Part shown: piece by piece, positions 11,800-18,386 of the stretch | Numbering within the stretch: position 1 is the first letter of the stretch | Layout: each line of letters starts with the position of its first letter | DNA from: a virus | Reading direction: 5' to 3' (one strand) | Length of the DNA: 21,301 nucleotides | Virus record (IMG/VR): IMGVR_UViG_3300025781_000090 | Span: 1-21,301 of that record | Made by a program: the position numbers and the translations under genes | The notes under the pieces: model-generated | The model's input: the letters and a program-made list of their open reading frames with translations, nothing else | Databases searched by the model: none | What the model was told of the DNA's origin: nothing

Positions 11800-14412
11800 A
11801 TGGCTATAAGACTAAACTTAGGATCTTTATCAAACAAGATTACTTTGTCTGGTCTTTTGTCTACCCCCGCCGTATTCGGCGGAACCTTGTATTCTGATGC
11901 AGTTTATTCCTATAGAGCATTTACAAGTTCAGACACATTAACAATTACTGGTGGAAGTTTAAAGGCAGATATTCTAGTTGTTGCTGGTGGCGGTAGCGGT
12001 GCTTGGGGATATGCTGGCGGTGCAGGAGCAGGTGGACTTCTTTCATATACATCGCAAAAAATTGCAAAAGGAACTTATTCAGTAGTTATTGGTGCAGGAG
12101 CTGCACAAGCAAGTACAAATGGATATAATCAAGGAAATACTGGAAACAATACTTATATAAATAATGTAACTTCAACTGCCTACGGTGGAGGTTACGGTGC
12201 TTATTTTGGAAACAGAGGAGGCAATGGAGGATCTGGTGGCGGTGGTGGATGGTACGGTGCACCTGGAGGTTCTGGAACGCCAGGACAAGGTTATGATGGT
12301 GGCAATGGAGGATATGGTGCTGGCGGTGGCGGTGGCGGTGCAGCTGGTTCAGCTTCAGGTGAATATGGCGGACCAGGTTCTTCAAACTTCTCTGATTGGG
12401 GATTAGCAACCAGCACTGGAGTACTTTGGAATGGATTGCATTATTATGCTGCAGGTGCAGATAGCGAACACAATAATGATACAAGTTATGGAAAGTTAAA
12501 CGTTCCACAACCAAATACAGGTAGTGGAAGCAGAGGCAACTCAGGGTCTGGCGGGGGATCAGGAATTGTAATCCTTCGTTATCTTAAAACTGCAGTAGCA
12601 TCAACAGATTCTTCTTTAACATATATCACAATAAATGGAACAAAATATTCAATATCAGATTTGTCCAATATTAATAATACCGTTAGTATTCCTGTTAACT
12701 CAACATCAGCTAATATATCAGTTACAAAATCAAATAAAAATTCAAGTGTTGTAATAAATGGAAATTCAGGTTTTTCAGGAGGAAATAATGCAGTAAGTAT
12801 TGTAGTTACTGCACAAGACAAGGTAACAACATCAACTTATAATATTAATATTTTTGTGCCTTCTACAACTGTTGTTAATGGAGGAACATTTTTTAAAGAT
12901 TCCACTTACTATTACAATGTATTTAAGGCATCTGATACATTATCAGTAACTGGAGGAAACCTAAAAGCTGAAGCTATAGTAATTGGTGGCGGTGGTTCCA
13001 GCGGTGGATATTTTGGTGGTGGCGGTGATGCAGGAGGTTTAGTTGAAAACTTTAATTTAAACCTTGCACCTAATAATTATTCAGTACTGGTTGGAGCGTC
13101 TGGAGGAAATAACACTACATTTAATGGAATTACAGCCTTCGGTGGCGGTAATGGTGGTGGCGGTCCTTATTCAAATGGCTCAAGTGGTGGCTCTGGTGGT
13201 GGTGCTGGTGGAGATGGATTCTATTTTCAATCTGGTGGTGCTGCAACTCAAACAAACAATGGTGGCGGAATTGGATATGGTAATCCAGGGGGAAATTATT
13301 ATGCAAATGATCCATACGTAGGTGGAGCAGGTGGTGGAGCAGGCGGAACTCCGACTGGAAGACAATATTCTGATTGGGCATCTGCAACATCAACAGGAGA
13401 TTCAAGTGGTTATTATGCAGGAGGAGCACCCGCACGATATTATTATAACGCATATGGCAGTGGCGGAGGCGGATGGGGAGTTGCAAATACTGGAGCGGGA
13501 GACTCATCTGGAATTGTTTTGATACGTTATTTAAAAAATTCTGTAGCACCATTTCCAACGGTTTCAGGAGGAACGTTAACTTCAGATTCAACTTATTACT
13601 ACAGAACATTTAATAATTCCGATTACTTAGTTGTTCAAGATCAATCTATAAACCTTCAGGTTATGTTGGTAGGTGGAGGAGGTAGCGGAGCTTGCGGTGG
13701 TGGAAATAACTACGGCGGTGGCGGTGCTGGTGGAATGAGTGTTTATTCATATACTGCAAGCCCAAGAGCATACTCCATACTTGTAGGAGCTGGCGGAAGC
13801 GGCGTTGGTGAATCTCAAGCATATGGCCCATATGGAGGAAATGGAAACGACGGAAGCAATTCAGGATTTACAACAACTTATTGGGGCGATGCTGGATTTA
13901 CATCTTCTCAGGGATACACTTCAGACTATGGCAAAGGTGCACAAGGTGCAAATGGCGGAAACGCAGGAGCTAATATAAATGGTGTTGTATACCCAGCAGG
14001 TGCTGGAAGAAACTACGGTGGCGGTGGCGGTGGATCTGGTGGGGCTGGTCTAGGTGGTAGCTCTTCAGATATAACAGGAGGATATCATTATTATGATGCT
14101 TTTTACGGAGATACAAACGGCGGACCTGGTACAAACCAACCATCTGATTGGATTTCTGGAGCTGGCCTAGGTGTAGGTGGATATGTTGGTGGCGGTGGTG
14201 GTGGAACCTCTACTTATAATTTAGGTTCAGGGTCAGGAGGTTCTGGTGGTGGCGGTGGCGGAACTGGTTATGGCGGTAGCGGTGGTTCTGGAGCAAGCAA
14301 CACTGGCTCAGGCGGAGGCGGTGCACCATATTCTTATTATTATGCATCATCAGGTAGCGGTGGTTCTGGAGTTGTTGTTGTTCGTTATACTAAAGCTTCG
14401 GTGGGTGGATAA
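11800..14412 (+). CDS. Glycine-rich modular tail fibre/adhesin
   Basis: An 870-residue protein made of three related glycine-rich modules (residues ~24-262, ~358-582 and ~586-870). Each opens with GGT[LF]xxDxxYxYxxF, continues with a hydrophobic strand into a GGGGSG run (ILVVAGGGSG, AIVIGGGGSS, VMLVGGGGSG), has a YSV[VL][IV]GA strand, then long Gly/Ser/Tyr/Asn stretches with an SDW motif, and closes with GSGIV[IL][LI]RYLK-like strands. Between modules 1 and 2 only, residues ~272-355 form a beta-sandwich with the cadherin-like phage/bacterial surface pattern (YITINGTKYSI ... AVSIVVTAQDK ... TYNINIFV). Glycine-rich domains of this type occur in phage host-recognition proteins. It is probably exposed on the virion and binds the host surface. 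A GT25 gene lies three genes downstream. Confidence 0.82.
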   Translation: MAIRLNLGSLSNKITLSGLLSTPAVFGGTLYSDAVYSYRAFTSSDTLTITGGSLKADILVVAGGGSGAWGYAGGAGAGGLLSYTSQKIAKGTYSVVIGAGAAQASTNGYNQGNTGNNTYINNVTSTAYGGGYGAYFGNRGGNGGSGGGGGWYGAPGGSGTPGQGYDGGNGGYGAGGGGGGAAGSASGEYGGPGSSNFSDWGLATSTGVLWNGLHYYAAGADSEHNNDTSYGKLNVPQPNTGSGSRGNSGSGGGSGIVILRYLKTAVASTDSSLTYITINGTKYSISDLSNINNTVSIPVNSTSANISVTKSNKNSSVVINGNSGFSGGNNAVSIVVTAQDKVTTSTYNINIFVPSTTVVNGGTFFKDSTYYYNVFKASDTLSVTGGNLKAEAIVIGGGGSSGGYFGGGGDAGGLVENFNLNLAPNNYSVLVGASGGNNTTFNGITAFGGGNGGGGPYSNGSSGGSGGGAGGDGFYFQSGGAATQTNNGGGIGYGNPGGNYYANDPYVGGAGGGAGGTPTGRQYSDWASATSTGDSSGYYAGGAPARYYYNAYGSGGGGWGVANTGAGDSSGIVLIRYLKNSVAPFPTVSGGTLTSDSTYYYRTFNNSDYLVVQDQSINLQVMLVGGGGSGACGGGNNYGGGGAGGMSVYSYTASPRAYSILVGAGGSGVGESQAYGPYGGNGNDGSNSGFTTTYWGDAGFTSSQGYTSDYGKGAQGANGGNAGANINGVVYPAGAGRNYGGGGGGSGGAGLGGSSSDITGGYHYYDAFYGDTNGGPGTNQPSDWISGAGLGVGGYVGGGGGGTSTYNLGSGSGGSGGGGGGTGYGGSGGSGASNTGSGGGGAPYSYYYASSGSGGSGVVVVRYTKASVGG

Positions 14413-15083
14413 TGTCAGATAATATAAATAAATGCATGACTTGTGGCTGCAACATGCCTGGAGTTGATCATGTTATAATTGATAGAAATGTTAAAGAAAA
14501 TCAAGGGGATAAAGAAATGAATGAAGAAATTGTAAAAGCAGATGGCGGATATAAGCCAACAGCAGGAATGAAATCTGCAGCAGCAAAAGCCATTAAATGG
14601 AAAGAAGAAGGCAAAGCAAATGGTGCAGGAACTAACGTTGGTTGGACCCGTGCACATCAGATTGTAAATGGTGAATCATTGTCTCTTGACACTGTAAAGC
14701 GTATGTATTCTTTCTTTTCCCGCCATGAAGTTGATAAAAAGGGCAAGGAATGGGATAAGCCATCACATGGCAAGGTAATGTGGTATGCATGGGGCGGGGA
14801 TGCAGGATATGCGTGGTCTCGTGCTATTGTAGAAAGAGAAAATAAAGTTGAAAAAGAAATTTGGGCTGGAGCATTTTCACCAACATTTGATTCTGTAATT
14901 GAAAAAAAGAATGACAAATATAAAGATGTTATTTCACATAGAAAAGGTGAGCCAGCAGATAAAGATTTGTATGCAAGAGTTGTAGCTGCAGCAAAGAAAA
15001 AGTTTGATGTATATCCTTCGGCATATGCTAACGGTTGGGTTGTTCAAGAATACAAACGCCGTGGAGGGAAGTACAAAAATTAA
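14412..15083 (+). CDS. Virion-associated protein with DUF5872-like C-terminus
   Basis: A 223-residue protein. It has a CMTCGC cysteine cluster near the N-terminus. A middle domain runs from about TAGMKSAAAKAIKWKEEG to GKVMWYAWGGDAGYAWSR and contains RAHQI and FFSRHEVD. This domain resembles one often seen in phage head/protease-region proteins. After IWAGAFSP (residues ~150-157) comes a C-terminal domain with YPSAYANGWVVQEYKRRGGKY, typical of DUF5872. The start couples with the fibre stop (TAATG). Role unknown. Neighbours and domain company suggest a virion or head-associated protein. Confidence 0.75.
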   Translation: MSDNINKCMTCGCNMPGVDHVIIDRNVKENQGDKEMNEEIVKADGGYKPTAGMKSAAAKAIKWKEEGKANGAGTNVGWTRAHQIVNGESLSLDTVKRMYSFFSRHEVDKKGKEWDKPSHGKVMWYAWGGDAGYAWSRAIVERENKVEKEIWAGAFSPTFDSVIEKKNDKYKDVISHRKGEPADKDLYARVVAAAKKKFDVYPSAYANGWVVQEYKRRGGKYKN

Positions 15084-15474
15084 AAAAGAATCAGCGGGAG
15101 CAGAACGGCTCTCTGGTGGACCAGGATTTAAAATTGAGTTTAATGTACCCGATTGTCAGGGTGGATATGCTGTACTGAAAGCTGGATCGGGACAAGTTAT
15201 TGGTTGCTATACAACCAAAGAACATGCCCAAGCAGCCATGGATGCTATAGCAGTAAATGAACCAGATTTGACCAAGGGTGATCAAACTAAGCAAAATGAA
15301 CAAGAAGGTATTGGTTCATTGAATTTTTGGAACGGATCTTTCGCACCAGTTCTTGGGTTGCAGGGCGGGGACAATGGATGGAAATCTACATACAACTCTC
15401 CTCCACAAAATGATGGTAAACCAAATGTAGGTTACGGTAATTCTTCTAGCCCTAAAGGTCGTAGCAATCAATAA
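15061..15474 (+). CDS. Small virion-associated protein candidate sharing the WxGxFxP motif
   Basis: From the GTG at 15061 the protein has 137 residues and overlaps the previous gene by 23 nt. The frame is open upstream to an ATG at 15004, but that would force an 80-nt overlap. The N-terminal half (ERLSGGPGFKIEF ... GYAVLKAGSGQVIGCYTTKEHAQAAM) is a small alpha/beta domain of a kind seen in actinophage structural regions. NFWNGSFAP (around 15322-15348) matches the motif in the proteins at 14412 and 18387. The C-terminal 45 residues are Gly/Asn/Ser/Pro-rich and probably disordered. The function is not recognised. Confidence 0.68.
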   Translation: MEGSTKIKKESAGAERLSGGPGFKIEFNVPDCQGGYAVLKAGSGQVIGCYTTKEHAQAAMDAIAVNEPDLTKGDQTKQNEQEGIGSLNFWNGSFAPVLGLQGGDNGWKSTYNSPPQNDGKPNVGYGNSSSPKGRSNQ

Positions 15475-16163
15475 TGTCAAACAAGCTTGATAATTTTGGT
15501 CCAGTCTATTTAATAAATTTAAAAAGAAGACCAGATAGACTTGCTAATTGCATTAAAAATTTTGAAAAATATAATGTAAAAGGTTACACAATTATTGAAG
15601 CTATTGATGGAAGCACGGAAGATTTAATGCAGTATGTCACTAGACCACATTCAATAAGAAATAATGAACTTGCATGTACCTTGTCACATCTAAAAACAAT
15701 AAAGCATTGGTATGAAACAAGTGACACACAATATGCAATTATTATGGAAGATGACCTTTCTTTTGAAACAGTAGAATATTGGAAGTTCACATGGCAAGAA
15801 TTTATTAATAATATTGATTTTGATTATGATCTTTTTCAACTTTCTATTATAAATTCTGGTATGGATTCTTCTATCCATAAATGGAATACTAATGATTTTG
15901 GTAATGGCATATATCTTGTAAGTAGAAAACTTGCTGAAAAAGTTACTAAAGATTTGATAAACTTAGATGGAAAATATGATTTACCAGACAACCCTTTGGC
16001 AGATCATTTTCTATATAGAAACTATGATTCATATTCGGCTCCATTATTTACTATAAGCCTTGAAACACAAGCAGATGTAAACCCAGGCCACAGGAATATA
16101 CATCAAGAAGCAAGAGATAAAACCCTTGAGTTTTGGCAAAATGGCGGGTTGACAATAAACTAG
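15474..16163 (+). CDS. Glycosyltransferase family 25 (LPS-type)
   Basis: A 229-residue protein with all the usual GT25 marks: VYLINLKRRPDRL at residues 11-23, ELACTLSHLK at 65-74, AIIMEDDLSF with EDD at 92-94, and a later HFLYRN segment. It is a clearer family member than the enzyme at 5045. The start overlaps the preceding stop (TAATG). The gene is noticeably AT-rich compared with its neighbours, like the HNH gene at 2193, which hints at separate acquisition. Lying after the fibre and two virion-type genes, it may modify a virion protein or host surface sugar. The final codons carry the -35 of the hsp20 promoter. Confidence 0.9.
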   Translation: MSNKLDNFGPVYLINLKRRPDRLANCIKNFEKYNVKGYTIIEAIDGSTEDLMQYVTRPHSIRNNELACTLSHLKTIKHWYETSDTQYAIIMEDDLSFETVEYWKFTWQEFINNIDFDYDLFQLSIINSGMDSSIHKWNTNDFGNGIYLVSRKLAEKVTKDLINLDGKYDLPDNPLADHFLYRNYDSYSAPLFTISLETQADVNPGHRNIHQEARDKTLEFWQNGGLTIN

Positions 16164-16178
16164 CATTTTTGATATAAT
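16149..16178 (+). promoter_or_regulatory. Consensus promoter of hsp20, TTGACA-N18-TATAAT
   Basis: Both hexamers are perfect (-35 at 16149-16154, -10 at 16173-16178) with an 18-bp spacer. The predicted start near 16185 sits one base before a hairpin and gives a ~54-nt leader. This looks like a strong housekeeping-sigma promoter, so any heat control would have to be post-transcriptional. Confidence 0.85.
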
Positions 16179-16185
16179 ATATACA

Positions 16186-16238
16186 CAGGATGCCTTCGGG
16201 GTCCTGAATTTAACTAACTTGCTGAAAAGGAGCTAAGT
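16186..16238 (+). promoter_or_regulatory. Putative ROSE-like RNA thermometer in hsp20 leader
   Basis: The 5' part (16186-16206) folds as CAGGA/TCCTG plus inner pairs around a TTC loop. The 3' part places CTTGCT (16218-16223) opposite AGGAG (16228-16232) across a GAAA loop, with G16221 bulged and a T-G pair. That is the U-U-G-C-U anti-Shine-Dalgarno arrangement of ROSE elements, which control ibpA-type genes. An alternative hairpin ACTTGCT/AGC-T-AAGT (16217-16223 with 16231-16238) also hides the ribosome site. Either fold sequesters AAGGAG 6 nt before ATG 16239. Confidence 0.5.
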
Positions 16239-16676
16239 ATGACAAACCTAACATATAAAACAAATCCATTTGCACAAATTGAAGCCATTTTTAATGACCC
16301 GTTTTTCCTAGGTTTTAATGATCAATTTGTACGGTGGGAAACAAATAAGAAGACAACATCTTCATTCCCCCCATATAACGTAAAAAAGATTGACTCAGAC
16401 AACTATGTTGTTGAGTTAGCAGTTGCGGGATATGAGCGTGAAGATATTGATGTAACAGTAGATAAAGACACATTGATTATCAAGAGTGAACGTGAAAATG
16501 ATGATAAAGCAGATTACCTACACAAGGGTATTGCTGGACGTAATTTCACACAGACATTCACCCTTGGTGAGTATATGATTGTTAAGTCTGCTTCACTTGA
16601 AAATGGATTGCTTTCCGTCAAAATTGAACGGGAAATTCCAGACGAGGCTAAGCCTAGACAAATCAAGATCAAGTAA
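16239..16676 (+). CDS. Small heat-shock protein, Hsp20/IbpA type
   Basis: A 145-residue holdase chaperone that binds unfolding proteins without ATP. The alpha-crystallin domain spans ~43-132, starting FPPYNV and containing YVVELAVAGYEREDI and the IbpA-like YLHKGIAGRNFTQTF and ENGLLSVKIEREIP. The C-terminal IxI anchor is I142-K-I144. This IbpA-type subclass is also known from T4-like cyanophages. It is a single-gene unit with a consensus promoter, a structured leader and a strong hairpin 14 nt after the stop. A thermometer-like leader would give more chaperone when the host is warm. Confidence 0.93.
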   Translation: MTNLTYKTNPFAQIEAIFNDPFFLGFNDQFVRWETNKKTTSSFPPYNVKKIDSDNYVVELAVAGYEREDIDVTVDKDTLIIKSERENDDKADYLHKGIAGRNFTQTFTLGEYMIVKSASLENGLLSVKIEREIPDEAKPRQIKIK

Positions 16677-16684
16677 GGTATAAT
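16655..16684 (+). promoter_or_regulatory. Promoter, TAGACA-N18-TATAAT
   Basis: The -35 TAGACA (16655-16660) and the -10 TATAAT (16679-16684), 18 bp apart, overlap the end of hsp20. The predicted start is 16691, exactly the first base of the hairpin below, so the transcript for the small gene at 16732 would begin with that hairpin. Confidence 0.65.
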
Positions 16685-16690
16685 TAAAGG

Positions 16691-16716
16691 ACCCCGCTCG
16701 TACTGGGCGGGGTTTC
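16691..16716 (+). terminator. GC-rich hairpin: hsp20 terminator and/or 5' hairpin of next mRNA
   Basis: ACCCCGC (16691-16697) pairs with GCGGGGT (16707-16713) around a 9-nt loop, followed by TTTC (16713-16716). As an intrinsic terminator its T-run is short. It also lies at the predicted transcription start of the promoter at 16655-16684. Confidence 0.65.
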
Positions 16717-16731
16717 TAACAAAGGATAAAT

Positions 16732-16863
16732 ATGGGAAGCAAGCATAACCAAGAAAAGATTAAGAAAGCCTTAGAAATTCGCATTAAGAATATGGAACCA
16801 GGCACAAAGAAGCCAGGCTCAATGAATAAGAAAAAGACGGGATACGCTAAAGTATCAAAGTAA
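16732..16863 (+). CDS. Tiny basic protein (43 aa)
   Basis: A 43-residue ORF, very rich in lysine (KIKKALEIRIKNM, then KKPG...NKKKTGYAKV). It starts at ATG 16732 with AAAGGA 6 nt upstream and ends at TAA 16861-16863. A dedicated promoter and a good ribosome site support translation. High charge and small size suggest binding to nucleic acid or an acidic partner, but no family is recognised. Confidence 0.65.
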   Translation: MGSKHNQEKIKKALEIRIKNMEPGTKKPGSMNKKKTGYAKVSK

Positions 16864-16865
16864 TG

Positions 16866-16871
16866 TATAAT
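16866..16871 (+). promoter_or_regulatory. Promoter -10 box (TGTATAAT), likely leaderless
   Basis: TATAAT begins 3 nt after the stop of the tiny basic protein gene. ATG 16878 lies 6 nt after the box, so the start codon is at or next to the predicted transcription start. No ribosome site and no clear -35. Confidence 0.6.
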
Positions 16872-16877
16872 TAAACC

Positions 16878-17192
16878 ATGAGAAAATTTTGGTCTAATTT
16901 ATCATTTTATATACAGAAGTACCCTGCTAGAATAACTGGGTATCTATCTGCTTTAAGTCTAAATGCAATGAAATATTGGCCAGATATTCCAGTTGGTATT
17001 TTAATCCCAATTGCTATGTTATTCATAATGATGGGCGAGGGTGCACAAAGAATGGAAGATAAGAAAACTGTTCAGGCTTTGTATACACACAATGATCCAA
17101 ATAAAAAGGACGAAGATATTTTGATAGAAATGATGCGTCATGAGGATCAACAAATCCAAGAGATAAGGAATCTAAAAAATGGCGACAAATGA
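16878..17192 (+). CDS. Single-span membrane protein, holin candidate
   Basis: A 104-residue protein. The basic N-terminus (MRKFWSNLSFYIQKYPAR) is followed by a semi-hydrophobic stretch (residues ~20-35) and one strong membrane segment (PVGILIPIAMLFIMMGEGA, ~39-57). A charged cytoplasm-type tail with DNPNKKDEDILIEMM-like helices follows. Size and topology fit a holin or another small phage membrane protein. No endolysin is seen next to it, so the lysis role is only a suggestion. It starts leaderless and overlaps the Dps-like gene by 14 nt. Confidence 0.72.
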   Translation: MRKFWSNLSFYIQKYPARITGYLSALSLNAMKYWPDIPVGILIPIAMLFIMMGEGAQRMEDKKTVQALYTHNDPNKKDEDILIEMMRHEDQQIQEIRNLKNGDK

Positions 17193-17631
17193 AGATTTAA
17201 TCCAAGAGCTAAAAGTGCTAAAATCAATGGTGGTTAAGCATTATGTTCAAGCACATGGGTATCACTGGAATGTTGAAGGTGAGAATTTTCCACAATATCA
17301 CAAGTTTTTTCTAAAGATTTACAAAGACCTATATGAGTCTATTGATCCAATTGCAGAGAATATCAGAAAGTTGGGTGCAAAAGCTCCATTTGGCTTAAAG
17401 TCTTGGACAGAGCTTAGTCCTGAGTTAGAGATTAATGATTCAGAAAATCTTAATGCCCGTCAAATGATTCAAGAATTAGTTAACACTAATTATATTGTGA
17501 TGGATCAGCTAAAGCACACATACGATGTTGCCAACGCATTAGATGAACAAGGAATTTGTAACTTTATTGCGGGACGTCAAGAGGCACATAAATTCTGGCA
17601 GTGGCAATTGACAGCAACCCTACAGAACTAG
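17179..17631 (+). CDS. Dps-like ferritin (DNA-protection/iron-storage)
   Basis: A 150-residue four-helix ferritin-fold protein. H29 (HGYHWNV), H41 (QYHKFF), D56 and E60 (ESIDPIAENIR) match the inter-subunit ferroxidase residues of Dps proteins in order and spacing. HWNVEG and FFxxIYxxLYExIDxIAE are strong family signatures. Dps dodecamers oxidise Fe(II) with peroxide and shield DNA. In a phage this could protect replicating DNA from oxidative damage. The last 24 nt contain the -35 of a promoter that reads toward tRNA-Arg. Confidence 0.92.
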   Translation: MATNEDLIQELKVLKSMVVKHYVQAHGYHWNVEGENFPQYHKFFLKIYKDLYESIDPIAENIRKLGAKAPFGLKSWTELSPELEINDSENLNARQMIQELVNTNYIVMDQLKHTYDVANALDEQGICNFIAGRQEAHKFWQWQLTATLQN

Positions 17632-17637
17632 TATAAT
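17608..17637 (+). promoter_or_regulatory. Consensus promoter, TTGACA-N18-TATAAT, upstream of tRNA-Arg
   Basis: Both hexamers are perfect (17608-17613 and 17632-17637) with an 18-bp spacer, overlapping the end of the Dps-like gene. The start is predicted near 17644. A stable hairpin with a T-run lies between this start and the tRNA. Confidence 0.8.
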
Positions 17638-17655
17638 ACTGATATAAGATATTAC

Positions 17656-17680
17656 AAGGGTCACGCAAGTGACCTTTTGT
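17656..17680 (+). terminator. Intrinsic terminator-like hairpin
   Basis: AAGGGTCAC (17656-17664) pairs with GTGACCTTT (17669-17677) around a GCAA tetraloop, with one G-T pair. The T-rich end is CTTTTGT. It probably terminates Dps transcripts. Transcripts from the promoter at 17608 would also pass through it before tRNA-Arg. Confidence 0.7.
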
Positions 17681-17684
17681 ATTT

Positions 17685-17757
17685 GCCCCTGTAGTTCAGT
17701 GGATAGAACAATGGACTTCTAAGCCATGTGTCGCAGGTTCAATTCCTGCTAGGGGCA
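17685..17757 (+). tRNA. tRNA-Arg (TCT)
   Basis: The acceptor GCCCCTG pairs with TAGGGGC (one T-G wobble). The loop CTTCTAA carries TCT at 17718-17720, reading AGA/AGG. The anticodon stem ATGGA/GCCAT has an A-G mismatch next to the loop. The T arm is GCAGG/CCTGC. CCA is not encoded. It stands apart from the main cluster with its own promoter, and AGA is a common arginine codon in this phage. Confidence 0.92.
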
Positions 17758-17766
17758 CAACTGATG

Positions 17767-17772
17767 TATAAT
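17767..17772 (+). promoter_or_regulatory. Promoter -10 box (TGTATAAT)
   Basis: TATAAT lies 9 nt after tRNA-Arg, with no clear -35. The predicted start near 17779 coincides with a GAGGAAG ribosome site, which lies 7 nt before a TTG start at 17793. This gives a very short leader rather than a leaderless mRNA. Confidence 0.55.
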
Positions 17773-17792
17773 AGTACCGAGGAAGTGGTAAA

Positions 17793-18119
17793 TTGGAATA
17801 CGACCCTACAAATGAAGAGCATCAAGAATTGATGAACTATCTGGTATCAGAAGGTGCAGCAACTCTTGACGGGATAGCAGATGACGGGGAACCAATTTAT
17901 AAGTTTGACATGGAGATTCTGGAAGAGGTTATGCCAGAGCTACATCAAGCAATGCTAGATGATATGGACCAAGTTTTACTTGATTTGTATCAAAAGGGTT
18001 TGATTGAAGTCTCTTATGATGAAGATCTAAACGCTCAAATTGCAGTATCTGAAGAAGGTAGAAATGCTCTTATTCAAGCTGGATTTGACATGGATGCTTT
18101 TGATGAAGAAGAATTCTAA
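17793..18119 (+). CDS. Acidic protein of unknown function
   Basis: A 108-residue, strongly acidic protein. The TTG start at 17793 is supported by GAGGAAG 7 nt upstream. After NEEHQELMNYLVSEGAA come helices with EVMPELHQAML and DQVLLDLYQKGLIEV, then a beta-like ISEEGR segment (IAVSEEGRNALIQAGF). The helix-helix-strand order is compatible with a winged-helix fold, but the surface charge is wrong for DNA binding, so it might bind protein or mimic DNA. No family recognised. Confidence 0.7.
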   Translation: MEYDPTNEEHQELMNYLVSEGAATLDGIADDGEPIYKFDMEILEEVMPELHQAMLDDMDQVLLDLYQKGLIEVSYDEDLNAQIAVSEEGRNALIQAGFDMDAFDEEEF

Positions 18120-18148
18120 ACTAATACAAATAAGGTGGTGATTTAAAT

Positions 18149-18385
18149 ATGGATAACAACCAACAAGGAACTGAGGGTGGCATTCAACAACCAGCTTCAG
18201 CAACACCAGTAACCGAGCAAGCAGGACCAGAAGCAGGTCTTCGTTCTGATGCAAAGACAGATCTAGGTGTTAACAACCCAGGTACAGTGAACGTCGGAAG
18301 CCCTTTCACGGGGCGTGATGTTTCAATGACCACTCCACAATACGCTGGAGGGAACATCACGACTACAGAGGCGGGGTCAAAGTAA
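18149..18385 (+). CDS. Small disordered Gly/Thr/Gln-rich protein
   Basis: A 78-residue protein of low complexity, rich in Gly, Thr, Pro, Gln and Asn, without predicted helices or cysteines (MDNNQQGTEGGIQQPASAT and on). It has a GGTGGTGAT purine stretch before ATG 18149 and ends 1 nt before the next gene. It may be a virion linker or scaffold-like protein, given the virion-type gene after it. This is inference from position only. Confidence 0.65.
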   Translation: MDNNQQGTEGGIQQPASATPVTEQAGPEAGLRSDAKTDLGVNNPGTVNVGSPFTGRDVSMTTPQYAGGNITTTEAGSK

Positions 18386-18386
18386 G

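Noticed and set aside
12086-13609. Long open frames on the minus strand opposite the fibre gene (His/Leu/Gln-rich)
   Set aside because: They are the complement of GGT/GGA/GGC glycine codons, which removes stop codons. The + frame has modules and a consistent fold pattern.
11980-14360. Repeated GGTGGCGGT-type stretches as DNA repeats or a CRISPR array
   Set aside because: They are in-frame glycine-coding runs of varying length, without constant spacing or unique spacers.
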